Positions 8,376 through 17,912 of a stretch of DNA of 64,000 nt are shown here, piece by piece. Numbering within the stretch: the stretch's first letter is position 1; each line of letters begins with the position of its first letter. The DNA comes from Klebsiella pneumoniae. Its GTDB lineage: Bacteria > Pseudomonadota > Gammaproteobacteria > Enterobacterales > Enterobacteriaceae. The notes beneath the pieces were generated by a model. It saw only the letters and a program-made list of their open reading frames with translations, had not been told where the DNA came from and did no database searches. The stretch spans positions 1 through 64,000 of the forward strand of contig NZ_KN046818.1 of the NCBI RefSeq assembly GCF_000742135.1. Direction: 5' to 3'. Both the position numbers and the translations under genes were made by a program.

Positions 8376-11300
8376 ATGATTGAATGGATTATCCGCCGCT
8401 CGGTGGCCAACCGCTTCCTGGTGATGATGGCGGCGCTGTTTCTCAGCATCTGGGGAACCTGGACCATCATCCACACCCCGGTAGACGCCCTGCCGGATCT
8501 CTCTGATGTACAGGTGATCGTCAAAACCCGCTATCCGGGGCAGGCGCCGCAGATCGTCGAAAACCAGGTCACCTGGCCGCTGACCACCACCATGCTGTCA
8601 GTCCCCGGCGCCAAAACGGTGCGCGGCTTCTCGCAGTTTGGCGACTCCTACGTATACGTGATTTTTGAAGACGGCACCGATCCTTACTGGGCGCGCTCGC
8701 GGGTGCTGGAGTATCTCAACCAGGTACAGGGCAAACTTCCCGCCGGGGTCAGCGCCGAAATGGGCCCGGACGCCACCGGCGTCGGCTGGGTCTTCGAGTA
8801 CGCGCTGGTCGACCGCAGCGGCAAGCACGACCTCGCCGAACTGCGCTCCCTACAGGACTGGTTCTTAAAATATGAGCTGAAAACCATCCCTAACGTCTCG
8901 GAAGTGGCGTCGGTGGGCGGCGTGGTCAAGGAGTATCAGATTGTCGTCGACCCGATGAAGCTGACCCAGTACGGCATCAGTCTCGGCGAAGTGAAATCGG
9001 CGCTGGACGCCTCTAACCAGGAGGCGGGCGGCTCTTCCGTCGAACTGGCGGAAGCCGAATATATGGTGCGCGCCAGCGGCTACCTGCAGACGCTCGACGA
9101 CTTCAAAAATATCGTGCTGAAAACCGGGGATAACGGCGTGCCGGTTTATCTCGGCGACGTCGCGCGGGTACAGATCGGCCCGGAGATGCGCCGCGGAATC
9201 GCCGAGCTTAACGGCGAAGGCGAAGTGGCCGGCGGCGTGGTGATCCTGCGCTCCGGCAAGAACGCCCGCGAGGTGATCTCGGCGGTCAAAGAGAAGCTGG
9301 CGTCGCTGCAAAGCAGCCTGCCGGAAGGGGTGGAAGTGGTCACCACCTACGACCGCAGCCAGCTTATCGACCGCGCCATCGACAACCTCAGCTACAAGCT
9401 GCTGGAAGAGTTTATCGTCGTCGCCCTGGTCTGCGCCCTGTTCCTGTGGCACGTGCGCTCGGCGCTGGTAGCGATTATCTCGCTGCCGCTCGGCCTGTGC
9501 TTCGCCTTTATCATGATGCATTTCCAGGGGCTCAACGCCAACATCATGTCGCTGGGCGGGATCGCCATTGCGGTGGGAGCGATGGTCGATGCCGCCATCG
9601 TGATGATTGAGAACGCCCATAAGCGGCTGGAGGAGTGGGAACATCAGCACCCGGGAGAGAAGCTCAGCAACGACACACGCTGGAAAATCATTACCGAGGC
9701 CTCGGTGGAGGTCGGCCCGGCGCTGTTTATCAGCCTGCTGATCATCACCCTATCGTTTATCCCGATTTTCACCCTCGAAGGCCAGGAGGGCAAACTGTTC
9801 GGTCCGCTGGCCTTCACCAAAACCTGGTCGATGGCCGGGGCGGCGCTGCTGGCGATCGTGGCGATCCCGATCCTGATGGGCTTCTGGATCCGCGGCAGGA
9901 TCCCGGCGGAGAGCAGCAATCCGCTGAATCGCTTTTTGATCCGCATTTATCACCCGCTGCTGCTGAAGGTCCTGCACTGGCCGAAGACTACCCTGCTGAT
10001 TGCGCTCCTGTCGATCCTGACGGTTGCCTGGCCGCTTAACCGGGTCGGCGGCGAGTTTCTGCCGCAGATCAACGAGGGCGACCTGCTGTATATGCCGTCC
10101 ACGCTGCCGGGGATCTCCGCTGCGCAGGCGGCGGATATGCTGCAGAAAACCGATAAGCTGATCATGACGGTGCCGGAAGTGGCAAGGGTGTTCGGCAAAA
10201 CCGGCAAGGCCGAAACCGCCACCGACTCGGCGCCGCTGGAGATGGTGGAGACCACCATTCAGCTCAAGCCGCAGGATCAATGGCGACCGGGGATGACCAT
10301 GGAGAAGATCGTCGAGGAGCTGGATAAAACCGTGCGCCTGCCGGGACTGGCGAACCTGTGGGTGCCGCCGATCCGCAACCGCATCGACATGCTCTCCACC
10401 GGCATCAAGAGCCCGATCGGCATTAAAGTTTCCGGCACCAACCTGGCCGATATCGACGCCATCGCCGGGCAAATTGAAGTGGTGGCGCGCAGCGTGCCGG
10501 GCGTCACGTCGGCATTAGCCGAGCGGCTGGTCGGCGGGCGCTACCTCAACATTGATATTCATCGTGAGAAGGCGGCCCGCTACGGGATGACCGTCGGCGA
10601 TGTGCAGCTGTTTGTATCGTCCGCCATCGGCGGGGCGATGGTTGGCGAAACGGTAGAGGGCGTCGAGCGCTATCCGATCAACATCCGCTACCCGCAGAGC
10701 TATCGCGACAGCCCGGAGACCCTGCGCCAGCTGCCGATCCTCACCCCGCTGAAGCAGCAGATCGTTCTTGGCGAGGTCGCTGAGGTCAAGGTCGTTACCG
10801 GGCCATCGATGCTGAAGACCGAGAACGCCCGCCCGACCAGTTGGATCTACATCGACGCCCGCGACCGCGACATGGTGTCGGTAGTGCACGATCTGCAGCA
10901 GGCCATCGGCAAGGAGGTGAAGCTGAAGCCGGGCATCAGTGTGTCCTACTCCGGGCAGTTTGAGCTGCTGGAGCGCGCCAATCAGAAGCTGAAGCTGATG
11001 GTGCCGATGACGCTGATGATTATCTTCGTGCTGCTGTATCTAGCGTTCCGCCGCGTCGGCGAAGCGCTGCTGATTATCACCAGCGTGCCGTTCGCCCTTG
11101 TGGGCGGGATCTGGTTCCTCTACTGGATGGGGTTCCATCTGTCGGTGGCCACCGGTACCGGCTTTATCGCCCTCGCCGGGGTGGCGGCAGAATTTGGCGT
11201 GGTGATGCTGATGTACCTGCGCCACGCCATCGAGGCGGAGCCATCGCTGGAGAATCCGCAAACTTTCAGCGTCGATAAGCTCGACGAGGCGCTGTACCAG

Positions 11301-11525
11301 GGGGCGGTGCTGCGCGTTCGGCCGAAGGCGATGACCGTGGCGGTGATTATCGCCGGCCTGCTGCCGATTTTATGGGGCACCGGCGCCGGTTCGGAAGTCA
11401 TGAGCCGTATCGCCGCGCCGATGATTGGCGGGATGATCACCGCCCCGCTGCTGTCGCTGTTTATCATTCCGGCGGCGTATAAGCTGATGTGGCTGTATCG
11501 GCATCGGGGCAAGCGTAGCCAATAG
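8376..11525 (+). CDS. cusA: Heavy-metal RND efflux pump CusA
   Basis: This inner-membrane RND proton antiporter exports Cu(I)/Ag(I). At 1049 residues it is the usual size, with TM1 at the N-terminus ([20 protein letters not shown]), a large periplasmic loop, a TM2-6 block with [20 protein letters not shown] (the heavy-metal RND signature with acidic residue), a second loop and TM7-12. Methionines of the metal relay are visible in [20 protein letters not shown] and [11 protein letters not shown]. The ATG at 8376 follows AAGGAAC. It is the last gene of the cus operon. Confidence 0.96.
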   Translation: MIEWIIRRSVANRFLVMMAALFLSIWGTWTIIHTPVDALPDLSDVQVIVKTRYPGQAPQIVENQVTWPLTTTMLSVPGAKTVRGFSQFGDSYVYVIFEDGTDPYWARSRVLEYLNQVQGKLPAGVSAEMGPDATGVGWVFEYALVDRSGKHDLAELRSLQDWFLKYELKTIPNVSEVASVGGVVKEYQIVVDPMKLTQYGISLGEVKSALDASNQEAGGSSVELAEAEYMVRASGYLQTLDDFKNIVLKTGDNGVPVYLGDVARVQIGPEMRRGIAELNGEGEVAGGVVILRSGKNAREVISAVKEKLASLQSSLPEGVEVVTTYDRSQLIDRAIDNLSYKLLEEFIVVALVCALFLWHVRSALVAIISLPLGLCFAFIMMHFQGLNANIMSLGGIAIAVGAMVDAAIVMIENAHKRLEEWEHQHPGEKLSNDTRWKIITEASVEVGPALFISLLIITLSFIPIFTLEGQEGKLFGPLAFTKTWSMAGAALLAIVAIPILMGFWIRGRIPAESSNPLNRFLIRIYHPLLLKVLHWPKTTLLIALLSILTVAWPLNRVGGEFLPQINEGDLLYMPSTLPGISAAQAADMLQKTDKLIMTVPEVARVFGKTGKAETATDSAPLEMVETTIQLKPQDQWRPGMTMEKIVEELDKTVRLPGLANLWVPPIRNRIDMLSTGIKSPIGIKVSGTNLADIDAIAGQIEVVARSVPGVTSALAERLVGGRYLNIDIHREKAARYGMTVGDVQLFVSSAIGGAMVGETVEGVERYPINIRYPQSYRDSPETLRQLPILTPLKQQIVLGEVAEVKVVTGPSMLKTENARPTSWIYIDARDRDMVSVVHDLQQAIGKEVKLKPGISVSYSGQFELLERANQKLKLMVPMTLMIIFVLLYLAFRRVGEALLIITSVPFALVGGIWFLYWMGFHLSVATGTGFIALAGVAAEFGVVMLMYLRHAIEAEPSLENPQTFSVDKLDEALYQGAVLRVRPKAMTVAVIIAGLLPILWGTGAGSEVMSRIAAPMIGGMITAPLLSLFIIPAAYKLMWLYRHRGKRSQ

Positions 11526-11597
11526 CCCGCCGCGTTTACGCCGGTCCGGGAAATTGGCTATAGTGGCGCCATTCTTCTGGCCGGCGTGAACGTCCCT

Positions 11598-11945
11598 ATG
11601 AATCTGAACCTGGTATGTTATTCCCTGCTGCTGCTCACCGCCGTGGGCAGCGCCCTGCTGCCCTACCCGCTGGCGATGTGGTTTTTACTGAGCAGCCTTC
11701 TGACATGGCTTATCTATGGCGCCGACAAGCTGGCGGCGCGCAAAACCTGGCGCCGGGTGCCGGAAACCACGCTGCTGGTGCTGGGCCTGGCGGGAGGCTG
11801 GCCGGGGGCCATCCTCGGCCAGCAGTGCTTTCGCCATAAAACGCAAAAGCAGCCCTTCCGGACGCGGTTTTTCATCAGCGTAGCGCTCAACGTGGCGGCG
11901 CTGGCCGGGCTGTACGTGGTTTATACCCATCTGCTCAGCCGCTAA
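11598..11945 (+). CDS. DUF1294 small membrane protein
   Basis: This small inner-membrane protein of about 115 residues has hydrophobic helices near 4-20, 24-42, 55-70 and 90-110, plus the DUF1294 signature region LIYGADKLAARKTWRRVPE and GGWPGAILGQQCFRHKTQK. Its function is unknown. ATG 11598 is chosen; a GTG at 11586 is an alternative. A -10-like TATAGT at 11559-11564 suggests its own promoter after cusA. It is convergent with blc. Confidence 0.85.
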   Translation: MNLNLVCYSLLLLTAVGSALLPYPLAMWFLLSSLLTWLIYGADKLAARKTWRRVPETTLLVLGLAGGWPGAILGQQCFRHKTQKQPFRTRFFISVALNVAALAGLYVVYTHLLSR

Positions 11946-11954
11946 GCGGCGAGG

Positions 11955-12488
11955 CTAGCGCGGCGTCTGGCGGATCCACACCAGGCGATCGACGTCAAAG
12001 CCCAGCTCGCGCGCGGTATTCAGGTAATCCTGCTTCACCGCCGCCGGAATGGTGGGGGTTCGCGACAGGATCCACAGATAGTCGCGGTTGGGGCCGCTGA
12101 CCAGCGCGTACTGGTAGTCGTCGTCCAGGCGGATCACGTTATAGCCGCCGTAGAACGGCCCGAAGAACGACACCTTCAGCGCCGCAGTGGTGGGGGCGCC
12201 GGTGAAATAGGCTTTCCCGTCGCTCTCATTCCAGCGTTTTTTGACCGGGTCATAACCGCGGTTGACGACGCTGATCCCTCCGTCGCTGCGGGCGCCGTAG
12301 GTGGCGGTCACCTGCTCCAGGCCTCGCTCGAAGCGATTCTCCAGGCGGGCGACCTCATACCATTTCCCGAGATAACGGCTGGCGTCAAACCCGCTAATCG
12401 GCTGAACGCCCTTCGGCGGCGTGGGCGATTTGCAGGCCACCAGGGTTAACGCGATAGCGACGCCGGTGACAACAGGCCATAGCTTCAT
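11955..12488 (-). CDS. blc: Outer-membrane lipocalin Blc
   Basis: This is a bacterial lipocalin anchored as an outer-membrane lipoprotein that binds lysophospholipids and fatty acids. The signal peptide ends at lipobox LVAC. The lipocalin motif GKWYEVARLENRFERG is followed by the YNVIRLDDDYQYALVSGP strand and the LWILSRTP segment. ATG 12488 is chosen because AAGGAG lies just upstream; an ATG 15 bp earlier overlaps that site. 177 residues is the normal size. It is divergent from the MerR-type regulator across a region with a perfect inverted repeat. Confidence 0.95.
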   Translation of the reverse strand: MKLWPVVTGVAIALTLVACKSPTPPKGVQPISGFDASRYLGKWYEVARLENRFERGLEQVTATYGARSDGGISVVNRGYDPVKKRWNESDGKAYFTGAPTTAALKVSFFGPFYGGYNVIRLDDDYQYALVSGPNRDYLWILSRTPTIPAAVKQDYLNTARELGFDVDRLVWIRQTPR

Positions 12489-12520
12489 GAGAACTCCTTT
12501 CATTTACGCGGTTGGGGAAA

Positions 12521-12542
12521 GTGTAGTGCAAAGCCACTACAC
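12521..12542. promoter_or_regulatory. Inverted repeat in the blc / merR-type divergent region
   Basis: Perfect 8-bp arms GTGTAGTG (12521-12528) and CACTACAC (12535-12542) enclose a 6-bp centre, 33 bp upstream of blc and 62 bp upstream of the regulator start. There is no U-tract, so an operator is more likely than a terminator. Which protein binds it is unknown. Confidence 0.45.
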
Positions 12543-12604
12543 TTCACGCCAGCCGTCGTGATTCGTAGTATATTGAGAATATTCTTTGTTAACAGGTGGC
12601 CTCC

Positions 12605-13333
12605 ATGCCTTACTCCATCGGCGAATTTGCCCGACTATGCGGGATAAATGCGACCACGCTTCGCGCCTGGCAGCGCCGCTACGGCCTGCTTAAGCCGCTG
12701 CGCACCGATGGTGGACACCGTCTGTACAGCGATGACGACGTCCAGCAGGCGCTGAAGATCCTCGACTGGGTGAAAAAAGGGGTGCCGGTCAGCCAGGTGA
12801 AACCCCTGCTGTCGCGCCCCGGCGCGCGGCGCACCAATAACTGGCTGACGCTGCAGGAGACCATGCTGCAGCGACTGAAAGAGGGAAAAATCGAGTCTCT
12901 GCGCCAGCTGATCTACGACGCCGGGCGCGAATATCCGCGCCAGGAGCTGGTAACCGAGGTGCTGCGTCCGCTGCGCAGCCAGGTCTCCGCCAACGTGCCG
13001 GCCATCATGACGCTGCGCGAAATTCTCGACGGCATCATCATCGCCTATACCTCGTTTTGCCTCGAAGGCGACAAGAAGGCGCCCGGGGACAACTTTCTGA
13101 TCACCGGCTGGCACCTGACCGACGCCTGCGAAATTTGGCTTGAGGCGCTCAAACGTACCGGCCAGGGCCATCGCATCGACGTCCTGCCGGTGCCTCCCGC
13201 CGCCCTGGCGCCGGAGATTTTCCCCCAGCGCAACTGGCTGCTGGTTACCAGCGGCAAACTTTCCGCCGCCCGCCAGAGGCAGGTCGAACTCTGGCAGCAG
13301 CAGGTCGTCTCCCTCGAGGTGATCCCGCTCTAA
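12605..13333 (+). CDS. MerR-family regulator of the MlrA/BluR type
   Basis: This 242-residue regulator has an N-terminal MerR winged helix (YSIGEFARLCGINATTLRAW, then QRRYGLLKP and GGHRLYSDDDV). The C-terminal half is related to the cobalamin-binding module of CarH/LitR regulators. The B12-ligand motif DxHxxG is not kept intact (the segment reads TGWHLTDA), as in E. coli MlrA and BluR, so B12 sensing is doubtful. ATG 12605 is chosen with AGGTGG upstream; a GTG at 12596 is possible. It precedes the lipid-modification operon in the same direction, so it is the natural candidate to control it (inference). Confidence 0.88.
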   Translation: MPYSIGEFARLCGINATTLRAWQRRYGLLKPLRTDGGHRLYSDDDVQQALKILDWVKKGVPVSQVKPLLSRPGARRTNNWLTLQETMLQRLKEGKIESLRQLIYDAGREYPRQELVTEVLRPLRSQVSANVPAIMTLREILDGIIIAYTSFCLEGDKKAPGDNFLITGWHLTDACEIWLEALKRTGQGHRIDVLPVPPAALAPEIFPQRNWLLVTSGKLSAARQRQVELWQQQVVSLEVIPL

Positions 13334-13464
13334 CCCCCTGTTTTAACCTACATCCCCTCTCTGAGACGCCAGCGCCCGGTGGCGCGGCGGCCTCACGCTT
13401 GCCCTTTGCACCACCCGCGATTTTCACTCCTTAAAACACCAATCATAACAACATGATTTTTAAC

Positions 13465-13520
13465 ACAAATAAAATATATTTTTCTACAAACTTGGACAAA
13501 TAATTTTATTTGTGTAAGTT
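13465..13520 (+). promoter_or_regulatory. Candidate promoter/operator of the lipid-modification operon
   Basis: The 231-bp gap after the MerR gene is AT-rich. It holds a perfect palindrome, ACAAATAA (13496-13503), 2 bp, TTATTTGT (13506-13513), and another copy of ACAAATAA at 13465-13472. A -35-like TTGGAC (13492-13497) overlaps the palindrome, and a weak -10 TAAGTT follows at 13515-13520. Position and symmetry suggest a regulator site in front of the nine-gene operon; identity of the regulator is inferred. Confidence 0.45.
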
Positions 13521-13564
13521 TTAAGTATGCCATTACGCTACCGTATCTAGCCAGGATGTGATCC

Positions 13565-13999
13565 ATGAGCACCTCGCCGTCCGTGATTCGTCGTTTCGTT
13601 GAGTACTACGCTGGGCTGGATGCACAGCCGCCCGCGGCGCTGGCCACGCTGTACCATCCGGACGCGACGCTGAGCGATCCTTTTGGTCAGCATCAGGGGC
13701 TGTTCGCCATTCAGCGCTACTTTACCCATCTGCTGGCCAACGTGGAGCAGTGCCGGTTCACCATCGACACGCCGCTTTGCGACGGCCAGCGGTTCGCCGT
13801 GACCTGGACCATGCACTGGTCGCATCCGCGCATTGCCGGTGGAGAAACTCTGGCCCTGCCGGGCTGCTCGGTGGTGGACATCGCCGGGGAGCAGGTTCTC
13901 CATCAGCGCGACTACTACGACGCCGGGGAGATGATCTACGAGCATCTTCCCCTGCTGGGCTGGGCGGTACGCGGCGTGAAGCGGAGGGTGCGCTCATGA
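13565..13999 (+). CDS. NTF2/SnoaL-like protein
   Basis: This 144-residue protein has the NTF2-like cone fold pattern: FVEYYAGLDAQPPAALATLY, a DPFG segment and a C-terminal YYDAGEMIYEHLP. Such proteins bind or modify small hydrophobic ligands; here it heads an operon of predicted lipid-modifying enzymes. The ATG lies 13 nt after AGGATG. Its stop overlaps the next ATG (ATGA), showing translational coupling. No specific substrate can be read from the sequence. Confidence 0.85.
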   Translation: MSTSPSVIRRFVEYYAGLDAQPPAALATLYHPDATLSDPFGQHQGLFAIQRYFTHLLANVEQCRFTIDTPLCDGQRFAVTWTMHWSHPRIAGGETLALPGCSVVDIAGEQVLHQRDYYDAGEMIYEHLPLLGWAVRGVKRRVRS

Positions 14000-14715
14000 T
14001 GACGGTGCTCATCACCGGCGCCAGCTCCGGGATCGGCGCCGGCCTGGCGAAATCCTTCGCGGCGGATGGCCATCTGGTCATCGCCTGCGGGCGCGATGCG
14101 TCGCGCCTGGCAGCGCTCCAGCAGTTCAGCCCCAACATCAGCGTACGCCTGTTCGATATGACAGACAGGGACGCCTGTCGCCAGGCGCTGACGGGCTGTT
14201 TTGCCGACCTGATCATTCTCTGCGCCGGGACCTGCGAATACCTCGACCACGGACAGGTGGATGCCGCCCTCGTGGAGCGGGTGATGGCCACCAACTTCCT
14301 CGGGCCGGTGAACTGCCTGGCAGCGCTGCAGACGCAGCTGGAGGCAGGCGATCGGGTGGTGCTGGTCAGCTCCATGGCGCACTGGCTGCCCTTCCCGCGC
14401 GCGGAAGCCTATGGCGCCTCCAAGGCGGCGCTGAGCTGGTTTGCCAATAGCCTGCGTCTGGACTGGGAGCCGAAAGGGGTGGCCGTCACGGTGGTCTCTC
14501 CGGGCTTCGTCGACACCCCGCTGACGCGCCAAAACGACTTCGCCATGCCCGGCCGGGTGAGCGTGGATCGGGCGGTGGCGGCGATCCGCCACGGTCTGGC
14601 GAAGGGCAAAAACCACATCGCCTTCCCCACCGGTTTCAGCCTGGCCCTGCGGCTGCTGGCCAGTCTGCCATCGGGTATCCAGCGCCTACTGTTGCGCAGG
14701 ATGGTGCGCTCATGA
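13996..14715 (+). CDS. Short-chain dehydrogenase/reductase
   Basis: This classical SDR of 239 residues has the cofactor motif TGASSGIGAGLA at the N-terminus, the NNAG-equivalent ILCAGTCEY, the catalytic Ser in VLVSSMAHW and YGASK as the catalytic Tyr-x-x-x-Lys. A PGFVDTPLT segment follows. An NAD(P)-dependent oxidoreduction of a lipid or related metabolite is inferred from the operon. ATG 13996 overlaps the preceding stop codon by 4 bp and its own stop overlaps the next start by 4 bp. Confidence 0.92.
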   Translation: MMTVLITGASSGIGAGLAKSFAADGHLVIACGRDASRLAALQQFSPNISVRLFDMTDRDACRQALTGCFADLIILCAGTCEYLDHGQVDAALVERVMATNFLGPVNCLAALQTQLEAGDRVVLVSSMAHWLPFPRAEAYGASKAALSWFANSLRLDWEPKGVAVTVVSPGFVDTPLTRQNDFAMPGRVSVDRAVAAIRHGLAKGKNHIAFPTGFSLALRLLASLPSGIQRLLLRRMVRS

Positions 14716-15971
14716 ACATCGCCATCATCGGCAGCGGCATCGCCGGGTTGACCTGCGCCTGGCGACTGGCCGGACACCATCAGGTAACGCTGTTCGAAGC
14801 GGGCGCCACGCCGGGCGGCCACACCGCCACCGTGGATGTCGCCACGCCGCAGGGCACCTGGGCCATCGATACCGGATTTATCGTCTACAACGATCGCACC
14901 TATCCGCGCTTTATGGGCCTGCTCAGCGAGCTGGGGATCGGCAGGCAAAAAACGCAGATGAGCTTCTCGGTCCACAACCCGGCCAGCGGCCTGGAGTACA
15001 ACGGCCACAGCCTGACCTCGCTCTTCGCCCAGCGGCGCAATCTGCTGAAGCCGGCCTTCTGGGGACTGCTGAGCGAGATCGTCCGCTTCAACCGCCTGGC
15101 GAAACTGGCGCTGACCGAGGCGCTGGATCCAGGCGCGACGCTGGAGAGCTTCCTCACCCGCCACCGCTTCAGCCCCTTCTTCGCCCGCCACTATATTCTG
15201 CCGATGGGGGCGGCCATCTGGTCGTCGTCGCTGCAGGAGATGCGCCGCTTCCCGCTGCCGCTGTTTTTGCGCTTCTTTGAAAACCACGGTCTGCTGGATA
15301 TTCGCGATCGTCCGCAATGGTACGTGGTGCCCGGCGGTTCCCGGGAATACGTCCGCGCCCTGCTCGCCAGGCTCGGCGATCGCCTGGACCTGCGGCTCAA
15401 CGCGCCGGTGCAGCAGGTGGAGCGCCACCCGGCGGGAGTTATCCTGCGGCTGGCGTCCGGGGAGGCGCATTTTGACCAGGTGATCTTCGCCTGCCACTCC
15501 GCGCAGGCGCTGGCGATGCTGGCGGCGCCCACCGACGCCGAGCGTGAGGTGCTGGGGGATATCGGCTGGCAGCGCAACGAGGTGGTGCTGCACAGCGATC
15601 CGCGCTGGCTGCCGGAGCGCCAGCGCGCCTGGGCCAGCTGGAACTATCGCCTGAGCGACGGGGATTTGGCCCGGGCCTGCGTCACCTACAACATGAATAT
15701 TCTCCAGGGGCTGCCTGCGGGCGCCCCCCTGTTCTGCGTCACTCTGAACCCGGACGCGCCAGTGGACGATCGCTATGTCTGGCAGCGCTTCGTCTATGAG
15801 CATCCGCTGTTTAACCCGCAAAGCTGGTCGGCCCAGCTGCGGCGCGAAGAGATTAACGGCCAGCAGCGGAGCTGGTACTGCGGGGCCTACTGGTACAACG
15901 GCTTTCATGAGGACGGGGTGCGCAGTGCGCTCGACGTGGTGCAGGGCATCGCCGCGGCGGAGGACAACTGA
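14712..15971 (+). CDS. FAD-dependent amine-oxidase-type oxidoreductase
   Basis: This 419-residue flavoprotein begins with a Rossmann dinucleotide motif (IAIIGSGIAGLTCAWRLA), then the GATPGGHTATVD segment characteristic of the NAD(P)/FAD-binding protein paired with DUF1365 and CFA-like genes. Sterol/phytoene-desaturase-like and amine-oxidase-like features follow. The start and stop overlap neighbours by 4 bp and 0 bp. In Rhodobacter, related genes lie in the operon for methylated/furan fatty acids; a role in desaturating or oxidising an acyl chain is inferred. Confidence 0.9.
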   Translation: MNIAIIGSGIAGLTCAWRLAGHHQVTLFEAGATPGGHTATVDVATPQGTWAIDTGFIVYNDRTYPRFMGLLSELGIGRQKTQMSFSVHNPASGLEYNGHSLTSLFAQRRNLLKPAFWGLLSEIVRFNRLAKLALTEALDPGATLESFLTRHRFSPFFARHYILPMGAAIWSSSLQEMRRFPLPLFLRFFENHGLLDIRDRPQWYVVPGGSREYVRALLARLGDRLDLRLNAPVQQVERHPAGVILRLASGEAHFDQVIFACHSAQALAMLAAPTDAEREVLGDIGWQRNEVVLHSDPRWLPERQRAWASWNYRLSDGDLARACVTYNMNILQGLPAGAPLFCVTLNPDAPVDDRYVWQRFVYEHPLFNPQSWSAQLRREEINGQQRSWYCGAYWYNGFHEDGVRSALDVVQGIAAAEDN

Positions 15972-15972
15972 A

Positions 15973-16695
15973 ATGAACAGCTGCCTCTATCAGGGCGTCC
16001 TGCGCCACCGTCGCCTGCAGCCGAAGGCGCACCACTTCGTCTACCGCCTGTTTATGGCCTGGCTTGACCTCGACGAACTGGACAGGCTGCCTGAGGCGGG
16101 CATCCGCCGCAACCGCCTGGCCGCCGCCGCCTGGTACGACGCCGATTATCCGCTGGGCGCGCCGCTGAAGGCTCAGGCGCTGAACCGGCTGGAGAGCCTG
16201 ACCGGCTGCCGCCCGGCGGGCCGCGTGATGCTCCTGACCCAGCTGCGCTACTTCGGCTTCCATTTTAATCCGGTCAACTTTTATTACTGCTATGACGAGG
16301 CCGACACCCTGCGCTGGGTGCTGGCCGAAGTGCGCAACACGCCGTGGAATGAGCGTCATTACTACGCGGTGGACGGCCAGCAGGCGCGCCCGCTGGAGAA
16401 AGCCTTTCACGTTTCGCCGTTTAACCCGATGGACATGGTCTATCACTGGCGCTTCAACGCGCCGGGCAAAACGCTGCACATGCACATTGAAAACCATCAG
16501 GCCAGCAAGGTGTTCGACGCCACGCTGGCCCTGAGCCGCGTGCCGTTAACCCGCGCCAACCTGCGCGGGCTGCTGCTGCGTCTGCCGATGATGACCCTGA
16601 AAACCGTCCTCGCCATCTACTGGCAGGCGCTGCGGCTGTGGCTGAAGCGCGTGCCGCTGTACAACCATCCTGTCAGCAGGAGTGAACGCTCATGA
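15973..16695 (+). CDS. DUF1365 protein
   Basis: This 240-residue DUF1365 protein has recognisable blocks: YQGVLRHRRLQPKAHHFVYR, FGFHFNPVNFYYCYD, NTPWNERHYY and FHVSPFNPMDMVYHW. The family has no settled biochemistry. It nearly always accompanies a flavin oxidoreductase and a CFA-synthase-like methyltransferase, as here. The ATG at 15973 follows the preceding stop by 1 bp; its stop overlaps the methyltransferase start by 4 bp. Confidence 0.92.
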   Translation: MNSCLYQGVLRHRRLQPKAHHFVYRLFMAWLDLDELDRLPEAGIRRNRLAAAAWYDADYPLGAPLKAQALNRLESLTGCRPAGRVMLLTQLRYFGFHFNPVNFYYCYDEADTLRWVLAEVRNTPWNERHYYAVDGQQARPLEKAFHVSPFNPMDMVYHWRFNAPGKTLHMHIENHQASKVFDATLALSRVPLTRANLRGLLLRLPMMTLKTVLAIYWQALRLWLKRVPLYNHPVSRSERS

Positions 16696-17912
16696 CCGAT
16701 CCCGTCTTTGCGCTTGAACCCGATGTGCCGCGCAACGTGCGGCTCGCGCGCTGGCTGCTCTTTCGTCTGTTGAGAGGCCTCCGCGAAGGCTCGCTCACCG
16801 TGCGCGAAGGGGCGCAGACGTTTCATTTTGGCGACCCCGCCGCCGCGCTGCGCGCCGAGGCGCGGGTCTGCACGCCGGAGGTGTACTGGCGTCTGCTGAC
16901 CGGCGGCAGCCTGGCGGCGGCCGAGGCCTGGATGGACGGCGACTGGGAGAGCCACCAGCTGACGGCGCTGCTGCAGATCCTCGCGCGCAACGGCGAGGTG
17001 CTGGGGCGTCTGGAGCGCGGCTTTCGTCTGCTGGGCAAGCCCGTCGCCCGCCTGCGCCACTGGACCCGCCGCAACACCCGCGCCCAGGCGCGGGAGAACA
17101 TCGCCGCCCATTACGACCTCGGCAACGAATTTTATGCCTACTTTCTGGATGACGACCTGCTCTACTCCAGCGCGCTGTTTACCGACGACCAGCAGGATCT
17201 GACCCAGGCCCAGCGGGCCAAGATGGCGCGCCTGTGCGACCAGCTGGCGCTCACTCCCGGCGATCATCTGCTTGAGATTGGCACCGGCTGGGGGGCGCTG
17301 GCCGAGTACGCCGCCCGCCATTACGGCTGCCGGGTCACCACCACCACCCTTTCCCGGGAGCAGCACCGCTGGGCTACCGAGCGCATGGCCCGCGCCGGGC
17401 TGCAGGATCGCGTCGAAGTGCTGCTCTGCGACTACCGCGATCTGCGCGGCGAGTACGACAAACTGGTGTCGGTGGAGATGATTGAGGCGGTGGGCCAGCG
17501 CTACCTCCCGGCCTTCTTCCGCACCTGTCAGGCGCGCCTGCGCCCGGGCGGCAGAATGGCCCTGCAGGCGATCACCATCCAGGATCAGCGCTATCGCGAC
17601 TACAGCAAAAGCGTCGATTTTATCCAGCGCTACATCTTCCCCGGCGGCTTTTTGCCCAGCATCACGGCAATGAGCGAGCTGATGACCCGCCACACCGATT
17701 TTGTGGTGCGCAACCTGTTCGACATGGGCCCGGACTATGCCCGCACGCTGGCGCACTGGCGGCAGCGTTTTACCCACGCCTGGCAGGATATTGAAAAGCT
17801 CGGCTTCGATGAGCGCTTCCGCCGGATGTGGCTCTACTACTTCGGCTATTGCGAAGCCGGATTTAACGCCCGCACCATCAGCGTGGTGCAGCTCACCGCG
17901 GAGCGGGTATGA
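16692..17912 (+). CDS. Cyclopropane-fatty-acid-synthase-family methyltransferase
   Basis: This SAM-dependent methyltransferase of the CFA/mycolic-acid synthase family (406 residues) acts on unsaturated acyl chains of phospholipids. Motifs seen: the N-terminal CFA region, HYDLGNEFYAYFLDDDLLYS, the SAM site LLEIGTGWGALAEYAARHYG, VEMIEAVGQRYLPAFF and FIQRYIFPGGFLPS. It is not the housekeeping cfa by context. In Rhodobacter a paralogue in a similar cluster (UfaM) methylates the double bond without closing a ring; which chemistry applies here is not visible. It overlaps both neighbours by 4 bp. Confidence 0.93.
   Translation: MTDPVFALEPDVPRNVRLARWLLFRLLRGLREGSLTVREGAQTFHFGDPAAALRAEARVCTPEVYWRLLTGGSLAAAEAWMDGDWESHQLTALLQILARNGEVLGRLERGFRLLGKPVARLRHWTRRNTRAQARENIAAHYDLGNEFYAYFLDDDLLYSSALFTDDQQDLTQAQRAKMARLCDQLALTPGDHLLEIGTGWGALAEYAARHYGCRVTTTTLSREQHRWATERMARAGLQDRVEVLLCDYRDLRGEYDKLVSVEMIEAVGQRYLPAFFRTCQARLRPGGRMALQAITIQDQRYRDYSKSVDFIQRYIFPGGFLPSITAMSELMTRHTDFVVRNLFDMGPDYARTLAHWRQRFTHAWQDIEKLGFDERFRRMWLYYFGYCEAGFNARTISVVQLTAERV

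Noticed and set aside
14409..15908. 499-codon open frame antisense to the SDR/FAD genes
   Set aside because: Overlapping well-recognised enzymes; shadow of high-GC coding DNA.
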